Below are positions 38,201 to 45,645 of a DNA stretch of 64,000 bases, piece after piece. The notes under the pieces were generated by a model. It saw nothing but the letters and a program-made list of their open reading frames with translations. It was not told the DNA's origin and did not search any database. Every line of letters starts with the position of its first letter. The stretch's first letter is position 1. This DNA is from JAXMAZ01 sp046350115 (GTDB lineage: Bacteria > Planctomycetota > Planctomycetia > Gemmatales > Gemmataceae). The position numbers and the translations under genes are program-made. Where the stretch lies: the NCBI GenBank assembly GCA_046350115.1, contig JAXMAZ010000017.1, positions 62,001 through 126,000 of the forward strand. The letters run 5' to 3'.

Positions 38201-40394
38201 GGCACCGTCTCCGGTCCGCTAACCGAGGGAAATCCGGTGACGGTCAGCGGATCTGCGACGGACGCCGGCGGGCCGGCCGACGTTGCCGGGCTGAGCTGGA
38301 CCGTCACCCGCGGGGCCGTCACGGTCGCCACCGGGTCCGGCCCGTCGGTCGGGTTCACCCCGGCCGACAACGGGAGCTACCTCATCACCCTGACCGCGAC
38401 CGACAGGGACGGCCTGTCGGCCAGCGTCAGCCGGACGGTGCAGGTGACGAACCTGGCTCCCGCTGTCAACCCGGTGGCTTCTCTGAGTCTGACCGAGACG
38501 CAGACGGCGGCGCTCGCCGGGTCGTTCTCGGACGTACCGTCGGACGCCCCGTTCGCCTACCTGTGGCGGGTGACCAGCCCGGCCGGGCCGGTGCCGACCG
38601 GGCCTGCCCCGACGTACTCGTTCCTCCCACCGGACGCCGGCACGTACAGCGTGCTGTTCAAGGTGACGGACAAGGACGGGGCGTCGGCCGAGCAGTTGGC
38701 CACCGTCACCGTGACCGAGGCCGCACCGACGGCCACCTTCGCGGCCACCCCGGTGGTAGCCGTCGGCAGCTCGGCGACGGTCGGGTTCTCGGCCGTGGCC
38801 GACTCGCCAAACGACCTGGCGGCCGGGTTCACTTACGATTTCGATCTCAACGGGGACGGGACGTACGAGGTGCTCGGGGCGGCCGGAGCGACCAGCCCGC
38901 CGACCCGGACGGCCAGTTTCGCCGCCGCCGGCACCTACACCGTCCGCGGGCGGGTGACGGACAAGGACGGGGCGAGCCGGGTGTACACGGCGACGGTCGT
39001 GGTCGCCCAGCCGGGGGCGGCGGTGCCGGCGGGCGGCGACCTGTACCTGTACGGGACGGCCGGCAACGACACCGTCTCCGTCACCCGGTCCGGCACCCAG
39101 ACCCGGGTCCAGTTGAACGGCACCACCCTCGGCACGTACACGGTGGCCGGCAAGGTGTGGGTGTACGCCGGCACCGGGAACGACACCGTGACGGTCGATT
39201 CGGCCGTCACCCTGCCGACCGCCCTGTACGGGGAGGCCGGCAATGACCCCCTCCGCGGCGGGTCCGGGGCGGACCAACTGTACGGCGGGGCCGGGAACGA
39301 CTCGCTGGCCGGCAACGCCGGGGACGACGCGGTCTTCGCCGGGGCCGGGAACGACACCCTCGACGGCGGGGCGGGGAACGACCTGCTGGACGCCGGCGGC
39401 CGACGATTTGAGCAGCAACGTCAACACCGTCTGGGCCGGGGCGGGCGACGACACCGTCCTGGCCGGGGCCGGGAACGACAGCATCACCGGGGACGCCGGG
39501 AACGACAGCATCGGGGCCGGGGACGGGGCCAACACGGTCTGGGCCGGTGCCGGCAACGACACCGTCACCACTGGCGCAGGCAGTGACACGATAACCGGGG
39601 ACGACGGCAACGACAGCATCTCGGCCGGGGCCGGCAACAACACCGTGTGGGCCGGGGCCGGGAACGACACGGTCGTTTCCGGGGCCGGGAACGACAGCAT
39701 CACCGGGGACGCCGGGGACGACAGCCTCTCGGCCGGCGACGGGCAGAACGTCGTCTGGGGCGGGGCCGGGAATGACACCGTCACCACCGGGGCCGGGGCC
39801 GACCTGGTCGGCGGGGATGACGGGAACAACGTCCTGTCCGCGGGCGACGGGAACAACACCGTCTGGGGCGGGGCGGGCAACGACACCATCACGACCGGGG
39901 CCGGGAACGACTCGATCGGGGCCGGTGACGGCACCAACCTGGTGGCCGCCGGGGCCGGCAACGACACCGTCTGGGGCGGGGCCGGGGCCGACCAGATCGA
40001 CGGCGGCCTCGGGTTCGGGGACTCCCTGTCCGGCGGCGGCGGGAACGACACCCTCACCGACCCGGACGGGGTCGTCTACGCGTCCGGCGATGCCGGGACC
40101 GACCGGATCGACCTGACGTTCGCCGCCGGCTGGACCCTGAACGGCTCGGCCGCCGTGCCGGCCTGGGCGATCACCGGCGGGGCGGGCAACGACACCATCA
40201 CGGTCGCCGTCTACAACCCGGCCCTGACCCTGGACGTGAGCGGGGACGACGGGACCGACACGATCGAGATGCGCGGCACCTGGAACAAGGTCCGCGTCTA
40301 CGGCGGGGCCGGGTCGGACACCGCCCGCATCCCGGCGGCCGTCCCGGCGACCGCGTTCGAGCTGAACGGGGTGGAGGTGCTCATCCGCACCTGA
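20215..40394 (+). CDS. Giant multidomain exoprotein: beta-helix, LamG, PKD, RTX-like repeats, metzincin protease
   Basis: Start ATG 20215 follows GGAGG. Repairing indels near 33727, 33824 (one base lost each) and 39402 (two lost) gives one protein of about 6,727 residues. Order: LEDRVTPA motif (46-59); beta-sandwich region; right-handed beta-helix of GNYIGTD/NVISGN repeats (about 340-2870), interrupted by a LamG domain (about 1157-1370); NHL-like propeller (2875-3150); PKD/Ig-like modules (3300-3970); some 43 VTVFGG repeats (3980-5015); RTX GGxGND repeats; a metalloprotease domain with HEVGHFVGLRH and Met-turn HIMAS; a PPC domain; more PKD/cadherin-like modules; terminal RTX repeats. It is presumably exported, calcium-binding and adhesive or degradative. 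Divergent from an ECF sigma gene; ends at a rho-independent terminator. Confidence 0.85.
21240..28830 (+). repeat. Coding beta-helix repeats (GNYIGTD...NVISGN)
   Basis: Dozens of units of about 50-60 residues alternate GN(Y/L/R)IGT(D/N)xxG, a short loop, NTIGGT and AGNVISGN, as in NosD/CASH right-handed beta-helices. The DNA is also repetitive (recurrent AACTACATCGGCACCGAC). A LamG-like domain interrupts the series at about 23683-24325. Confidence 0.85.
32150..35260 (+). repeat. Coding tandem repeats of the VTVFGGDGxD type
   Basis: About 43 units of 19-25 residues with core (V/I)TVFG(G/D)xGxDxxxVxGG(T/S). The GGDGxD turn resembles RTX calcium sites, but the unit length and the invariant TVFG strand differ from the canonical nonapeptide. 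Two of the gene's indels fall here, as expected for assembly errors in repeats. Confidence 0.85.
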
Positions 40395-40418
40395 CCGCGG
40401 CTGCCGGTCGGCCGGTTG

Positions 40419-40447
40419 GCCCACCCGCCGGGTCGGGTGGGCTTTTT
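40419..40447 (+). terminator. Rho-independent terminator of the giant gene
   Basis: GCCCACCC/GGGTGGGC stem with an 8-base loop followed by TTTTT, 25 bases past the TGA at 40392-40394. Confidence 0.85.
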
Positions 40448-40490
40448 GCTGTCCCCCGCCCTCGTCGGGCCGTTATCCTGGGCGATCACC

Positions 40491-41699
40491 ATGCACGTGC
40501 TGTTCTACCACCAGAACTTCCCGGCCCAGTTCGGACACATCGCCCGGGTGCTGGCCGCCCGCCCGGGGTGGCGTGTGACGTGTGTCTCCAAGGACGGGCC
40601 GCCGGAGGCGCCGGGCGTCACGCGGATCCTGTACAAGCCGGCCGGCGGGGCGACCGACCGCACCCACTACTGCGCCCGCACGTTCGAGAACCAGGTGGCC
40701 CACTCGCACGGGCTGTTCCAGGCGCTGGCCGCCCGCCCGGACATCAGGCCGGACCTGGTCGTCGGGCACAGCGGGTTCGGCTCGACCCTGTACCTCCGCG
40801 AGCTGTACGACTGCCCCCAGATCAGCTACTTCGAGTACTTCTACCGGATCGCCGGGTCGGACCTGGACTTCCGCCCGGACGTGCAAACGGACACGCTCGA
40901 CAAGCTGCGGGCCAGAACCCGCAACGCCGGCCTGCTGCTCGACCTGGACAACTGCGACGCCGGGTACTCCCCGACCCGGTGGCAGCGGGACAAGCTGCCG
41001 GCCGTCTACCACCCGAAGGTGCGGGTCATCTTCGACGGGGTGGACACGAACGTCTGGCAGCCCGGCCCGAAGACCCCGCGGACGGCCGGCCGGTTCACCT
41101 TCCCGGACGGGCTGAAGCTGGTCACCTATGCCGCCCGCGGGCTGGAGTCGGTCCGCGGGTTCGACATCTTCATGAAGTTCGCCAAAGCCCTCGGCCAGCG
41201 GCGGGACGACGTGCGGTTCGTGGTCGTCGGCAGCGACCGCATCTGCTACGGCGGGGACGAGAAGCGGACCGGCGGTAAGTCGTACAAGCAGTGGATCCTC
41301 GACCAGGACCAGTACGATCTGACCCGGTTCGCCTTTCTCGGGCAGGTGCCGCCGACCACCCTGGCCCGGCTGTTCCAACTGTCCGACCTGCACGTCTACC
41401 TGACCGTCCCGTTCGTGCTGAGCTGGTCGCTGTTCGACGCCCTGGCGTGTGGGGCGACGGTGCTGGCGTCGGACACCGGCCCGGTCCGCGACCTCGTCAC
41501 CCACGGCAAGACCGGCCTGCTGCACGACTTCTTCGACCCCGAGGGGATGGCGGCGGCAGCGGACAAGGTGCTGTCCGACCCGGCCCAGTACGCCCCCCTC
41601 GGGGCGGCCGGGGCGGACCTGATCCGCGAGCGGTACAGCCTGGACGTGTGTCTGCCGCAACTGGTCGGGCTGTTCGACGAGGTGGCCCGACGAGGGTGA
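40491..41699 (+). CDS. Family 4-type glycosyltransferase (GT-B fold)
   Basis: A 402-residue protein; ATG 40491 is chosen since MHVLFYHQNFPAQFGHIARVL is the usual first strand and the upstream frame crosses the terminator. The amino half is the acceptor domain (DLVVGHSGFGSTLYLRELY, ISYFEYFYR). The carboxy half has VRVIFDGVDTNVW, then the donor-binding domain LVTYAARGLESVRGFDIFMK, RFVVVGSD, FLGQVPPTTLARLFQLSDLH and SLFDALACGATVLASDTG, the GT4-type nucleotide-sugar site. It should transfer a sugar from a nucleotide donor onto an envelope glycan or lipid; the donor is not identifiable. It stands between a terminator and a palindromic element, so it is probably monocistronic. Confidence 0.88.
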   Translation: MHVLFYHQNFPAQFGHIARVLAARPGWRVTCVSKDGPPEAPGVTRILYKPAGGATDRTHYCARTFENQVAHSHGLFQALAARPDIRPDLVVGHSGFGSTLYLRELYDCPQISYFEYFYRIAGSDLDFRPDVQTDTLDKLRARTRNAGLLLDLDNCDAGYSPTRWQRDKLPAVYHPKVRVIFDGVDTNVWQPGPKTPRTAGRFTFPDGLKLVTYAARGLESVRGFDIFMKFAKALGQRRDDVRFVVVGSDRICYGGDEKRTGGKSYKQWILDQDQYDLTRFAFLGQVPPTTLARLFQLSDLHVYLTVPFVLSWSLFDALACGATVLASDTGPVRDLVTHGKTGLLHDFFDPEGMAAAADKVLSDPAQYAPLGAAGADLIRERYSLDVCLPQLVGLFDEVARRG

Positions 41700-41733
41700 T
41701 GCGGCCCGGGCCGCGTCACCTCATCAGGCTGAT

Positions 41734-41835
41734 GTAGGGTGCGTGGAGGCTTTGCGCAACGCACCGCCCCCGCAACGATGGCAGTTCAGGGTTGAAGTCC
41801 TGCGGTGCGTTGCGCAAAGCCTCCACGCACCCTAC
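41734..41835. repeat. GTAGGGTGCG-family inverted repeat with perfect 34-bp arms
   Basis: Arms 41734-41767 and 41802-41835 are exact reverse complements beginning GTAGGGTGCGTGGAGGCTTT. Same family as 10192-10301 and 61432-61543. It lies between two convergent genes and ends 10 bases from the CPBP stop. Confidence 0.92.
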
Positions 41836-41845
41836 GGAGCGCCCG

Positions 41846-42655
41846 TCACCTCAACAGCTCGTCGGCCCCGAGCACGGTCAGGTTGTGCAGGAAGTGGAGG
41901 ACGATCGGCAGGGCCAGCCCGCCGCTGTACGCCCGGGCGTACCCCAGCCCGGCCCCGACCACGATCAGCACCGGCCAGCCGCCCACGTTCCCCAGGTGGG
42001 CCATGCCGAAGATCACCGCCGACACCCACACGGCCGCGTGGACGCCCAGGTGCGACCGCAAGTGGCCGTACAGCAGGTGGCGGAAGAACAGCTCTTCGAT
42101 GACGGCCGGCTGGACGCAGATCAGCAGGATCGCCCACGCCCCCTGCCGCAACCCGACGTCGATCATCACCGTCTCCGGGTCCGGCGGGGCCACCGCCTGG
42201 GCGATCGCCCGCAGGGCGAGCGTGTACCCGATGTTGAACCCGATCAGCAGGACGAACCCGGGGACGGCGAACGCCCACGCCAGGGTCGGTCGGCCGGCCG
42301 CCGGGGTCGGTCGCGGGCGACCGGCGACCAGCAGCCCGGCCAGTACGATCAGCGTGTCCACCCCCTCGAACACGAGCAACTCGTTGACCATCCGGGCGCG
42401 GATCACCTCGTCCGGCTGGTCCGCCGCCGCCTCCGCGGTGAACATCCCCCAGACGCTGTGGGCGAATGACACCCCCATCATGCCGGCGAACGTCCCGATC
42501 ACCAGCATGAGCGGCAGGACGGACGGCGGAGGCACACGGCGGGGGCGGACGGTGGGGACGGCCCGGCGGGCCAGGGTGACGGGCGGCGGGGCGATGACGG
42601 CCGGCCGCACCACTCGCGGCGGGGACGGGTCAGAAGGCAGCGACGAGTCGGTCAC
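41846..42655 (-). CDS. CPBP-family intramembrane glutamic endopeptidase
   Basis: A 269-residue integral membrane protein. A long proline-rich cytoplasmic amino terminus (1-45) precedes about six to eight hydrophobic helices. The Abi/CPBP motifs are present: EELFFR at 187-192, His220 in FGMAHLGN and His254-Asn in HFLHN. In this family (Rce1/CAAX protease-like) the glutamate and histidines form the active site within the membrane. Targets of bacterial CPBP proteases are mostly unknown; roles in protein maturation or bacteriocin immunity are described. It is convergent with the glycosyltransferase and downstream of the chaperone gene, but separated from it by a terminator. Confidence 0.88.
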   Translation of the reverse strand: MTDSSLPSDPSPPRVVRPAVIAPPPVTLARRAVPTVRPRRVPPPSVLPLMLVIGTFAGMMGVSFAHSVWGMFTAEAAADQPDEVIRARMVNELLVFEGVDTLIVLAGLLVAGRPRPTPAAGRPTLAWAFAVPGFVLLIGFNIGYTLALRAIAQAVAPPDPETVMIDVGLRQGAWAILLICVQPAVIEELFFRHLLYGHLRSHLGVHAAVWVSAVIFGMAHLGNVGGWPVLIVVGAGLGYARAYSGGLALPIVLHFLHNLTVLGADELLR

Positions 42656-42671
42656 AGGGTCAGTGTGACAA

Positions 42672-42703
42672 CAAAGCCCACCCGTTGCAACGGGTGGGCT
42701 TTG
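42672..42703 (-). terminator. Palindromic terminator after the SurA/PpiD-like gene
   Basis: A perfect 32-base palindrome with 16-bp arms (CAAAGCCCACCCGTTG) 24 bases past the minus-strand stop. The T-run is weak (TTTGTTGT), but position and stem strength fit termination. Confidence 0.65.
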
Positions 42704-42727
42704 GGAGGTGGTGTTGTTGCTATCGGC

Positions 42728-45469
42728 TCACTCGCCCAGGTCTTCGGACCGCTTGTTCACGTTCTCGTGCTCCTTCTCGTACCCGAACTCGGCCTTCAGC
42801 AGGGCTACCGCCTGGTCCCGGGCGGTTCGCCGCAACTCGTCCTGGTGCCGGCGGGAGACGGCCGCCCCGACGTCGTTGAACGGCCCGGACCCGCCGTAGA
42901 CCGTGATCCCGAACTCGTCCACCATCTTCTCGTTCCGGCCGAGCAGGACGGCCACGTACTGCCGGTCGCCGGACGAGTCGGCCAGGGTCAGGGCGGTGGA
43001 CGCCGGCTTGTCCTTGTTGTCCACCAGGGCGGACACCATCGCCGTGGTCGGGTACGGGATGAACGGGGTCGGCCCCAGGCTGAACGGGCCGACGGCGCTG
43101 CGGCCGGGCTGGAACGACACGTCCGTCACCAGCGGGGCCACCCGGTCGATCTCGTGGTACTGCACCCGCTCCTTGGCCGCCGGGTCGGCGAACTTGCCGG
43201 CGAACTCGGCCTTGATGTCCCGCAGCTTCGGCTCGATCACCACCTGGGACTCGCCCAGGTTCTGGCACTTCTTGGCCAGCTCCTCGGCCGCAGTCTTGGC
43301 CAGCTCCCGGGCCTTCTGCTTCCGCCACTCGGCGACCGCCCGCTCCTTCACCCCGGGGGCGTCCAGGGAGCGGGGGCTGTCGGCCGCCTGCTCGGCCGTC
43401 CGCCAGACCAGGAAGGCGGACTCGTCGGCCGTCGGCCGGGCGGCGAACCCGGGGAACGGCTGGGGCTTGAACAGCCCGGTGCTCGGCTGGGCCTGCCGCG
43501 GGTTGAGCGGGTTGGACTCGTAGAAGAACTGCCGGCCGAACACCGACGGGTCGAGGTACCCGCCGGCCATCTTGGCGGCCGCCTCGAACCGCTCGGCCAG
43601 CGGCTTCAGCCCGGGGTCGCCGACGATGTGATACACGTCCCGGAAATCGGCCGACTTGCCCACGGTTAGACCGCGGTCGGCGGCGAACTTCTTGACCGCC
43701 TCCTCCGCCTTCTTCTTGTCCGCGTCCTGCCCGAGCTTGGCCAGGTCGGCGGTGAACTTGGTCATGTCCTCGCCGGCCAACTGGCGGGCGAACTCGGCCG
43801 TCGCCTTCTCCTGGAGCTGGCCGCGGACGGCCGCCAGGGACAGCGGCTGGACGAACGGGGCGTACCCCTTGGCCACCCCGAACAGGGAGCCGAACCCGGC
43901 CACCCCGCCGCCGATCGGCGGCAGCATCAGCGCCCGGAACAACTCGGTCTTGGCGATCCGGTCGGCGGCGAACGAGTTGGCGACCAGGTTAACCGCCGGG
44001 GCCAGGGCCGGCCCGTGGGTGGCCAGGGCGCCGGCGATGGCGGCGGCCAGGCTGGCCACGTTCGCCGGCTCGGCCACGTGCGGGTCCAGCGGCCGGGGCG
44101 GGCCGCCGAACGGGCTACCGGTCCAGTTCGCCTGGACAGCCGCCGCGTGCTGCCGCTTGTACGCGTCGTACTGGGCGCGGAGGATCAGGTCCGGGGCGTT
44201 CAGCACGGCCGGGGCGGCGAGCAGGGCCGCCGGGGTCGGCTGGGCCGGGCCGAGCGGGGCGACCAGGAACCCGGCCACCTTGGCCAGCACCTCCGACTTG
44301 ATCGCCCCGTCGGCCGCCGCCTTGGTGTAGTACGGCTCTTTGCCGGTCAGCTCGACGAACTCCAGCTTCAGCCGCCGCGGCTCCCGCAGGGCCGGCTTCG
44401 GGCTGGCCGGGTTCGGCTCCTGGTTCCGGGCCGCCTTGAACAGGTTGACCAGCTCCTGCTCGGTCGGGGTCAGCTTGGCCGCCTCGGTCAGGTAGTTCTC
44501 GGCCGGGACGGTGATCAGCCCGTACCGGGCCGGGGTGCACTGGTCGCGGTAGAACTGGTAGTAGTCGTAGGGGGCGTCGTACCCGTTGCCGAGCGGCCGG
44601 AGCAGCCCCTGGCCGATCACCGCCGCCTGGGCCGCCCGCACCCGGAACTCGTCCCCCAGGGCGGACAGGAGCACGTCCTTGGTAAACCCCTGGCTGCCCC
44701 GGACGGCGTCGTCGGCCGCCTGCCAGTCCTCGGCGGTCATCTTCCGGTAGAACTCGGCGTTCGCCAGGGTCATCACCTCGTCCGGGGCGAACCGGATGCC
44801 GAGCTGGTCCGCCTTCTTGGTCCAGAGCAGGAACTCCAGCGCGTCCCGGTTGGTCTGGTTCGGCTGGTTGACGAAGTAGTGGGCGCCGCCGGCCGTCTGG
44901 TCCAGGGTCATCAGAATGGCCGCCGACTGGGCCACGTCCTTGTCGTCTGGTTTGGCGGTGGCCGAGGTCATCAGACCGTTCAGCGCTCCGAGCAGGGCGG
45001 CGATCGTCCGCTCCCGGTCGGACAACATCTCGTCGGGGCTGGGCGGCGGGCCGAACCCCATCTGGGCGAACTGGTATCGGCGGCCCATGTCCGGGCTGAA
45101 GTACCCGGACTGCCGGGCGTCTAACACCGCCTGGACGGTCGGCTTGTTCTCGGTGGACACCCGGGTCAGGCTGTCGGTGACGTACTTTCGCAGGTTCTCG
45201 CCCGCCCGGGCGGCGGCCGCGGCCATGTACCGGTTTGCCAGAACCCGGTGCCGCTTCACCCCCTCTAACTGGCTCTCGTACACCTTGGCCCCGTCGACGA
45301 CGGCCATCACGTCGCCGCCCTGCCGCTTGCTGCCCAGCCAGCGGGGGAACCAGGAGAAGAAGTCGCCCTGGCCGAACTGCAGGACGAACATGAACATCAC
45401 GATGATGGTCAGAATGGCGAACAGGATCTTCTGGTTGCGACGGAAAACGTCGAACGGATTGAACGCCAT
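42728..45469 (-). CDS. Membrane-anchored SurA/PpiD-like chaperone
   Basis: A 913-residue protein. Residues 1-13 are cytoplasmic, 14-33 form one transmembrane helix (KILFAILTIIVMFMFVLQFG), and the rest should be periplasmic. MAVVDGAKVYESQLEGVKRH at about 55-75 is the start of a SurA-N type chaperone domain, as in PpiD, and the remainder is helical with alanine- and lysine-rich arms. I do not see an intact parvulin isomerase motif, so chaperone function is more certain than isomerase activity. Much longer than E. coli PpiD (about 620). It probably assists folding of exported proteins. It is divergent from topA; the next gene on its strand is beyond a terminator. Confidence 0.7.
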   Translation of the reverse strand: MAFNPFDVFRRNQKILFAILTIIVMFMFVLQFGQGDFFSWFPRWLGSKRQGGDVMAVVDGAKVYESQLEGVKRHRVLANRYMAAAAARAGENLRKYVTDSLTRVSTENKPTVQAVLDARQSGYFSPDMGRRYQFAQMGFGPPPSPDEMLSDRERTIAALLGALNGLMTSATAKPDDKDVAQSAAILMTLDQTAGGAHYFVNQPNQTNRDALEFLLWTKKADQLGIRFAPDEVMTLANAEFYRKMTAEDWQAADDAVRGSQGFTKDVLLSALGDEFRVRAAQAAVIGQGLLRPLGNGYDAPYDYYQFYRDQCTPARYGLITVPAENYLTEAAKLTPTEQELVNLFKAARNQEPNPASPKPALREPRRLKLEFVELTGKEPYYTKAAADGAIKSEVLAKVAGFLVAPLGPAQPTPAALLAAPAVLNAPDLILRAQYDAYKRQHAAAVQANWTGSPFGGPPRPLDPHVAEPANVASLAAAIAGALATHGPALAPAVNLVANSFAADRIAKTELFRALMLPPIGGGVAGFGSLFGVAKGYAPFVQPLSLAAVRGQLQEKATAEFARQLAGEDMTKFTADLAKLGQDADKKKAEEAVKKFAADRGLTVGKSADFRDVYHIVGDPGLKPLAERFEAAAKMAGGYLDPSVFGRQFFYESNPLNPRQAQPSTGLFKPQPFPGFAARPTADESAFLVWRTAEQAADSPRSLDAPGVKERAVAEWRKQKARELAKTAAEELAKKCQNLGESQVVIEPKLRDIKAEFAGKFADPAAKERVQYHEIDRVAPLVTDVSFQPGRSAVGPFSLGPTPFIPYPTTAMVSALVDNKDKPASTALTLADSSGDRQYVAVLLGRNEKMVDEFGITVYGGSGPFNDVGAAVSRRHQDELRRTARDQAVALLKAEFGYEKEHENVNKRSEDLGE

Positions 45470-45533
45470 GTCAGGCCTCAGTTTGCGGCGACGCGCCCGG
45501 CGGCGATGCGTGAGCCTTCGGGCGACTACGGGC

Positions 45534-45604
45534 TTGACACCCGTGTTATGCCTGTACTAAGGGTGATGGGCTAACCGCCACCCTCGTTTCCCCGATTGTA
45601 TAAG
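45534..45604 (+). promoter_or_regulatory. Possible topA promoter region
   Basis: A consensus TTGACA lies at 45534-45539 without a good -10 at 16-18 bases; a TATAAG at 45599-45604 has no matching -35. Either may serve topA, whose GTG start is at 45646. The region is the 176-base gap between two divergent genes. Confidence 0.3.
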
Positions 45605-45645
45605 TCCTACCGGTCGTAACAACCGCAACACGGAGCGTCCTCCCG

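Noticed and set aside
45534..45575. Consensus TTGACA as a complete topA promoter
   Set aside because: The best -10 at correct spacing matches only about half the consensus, so I list the region only as a weak candidate.
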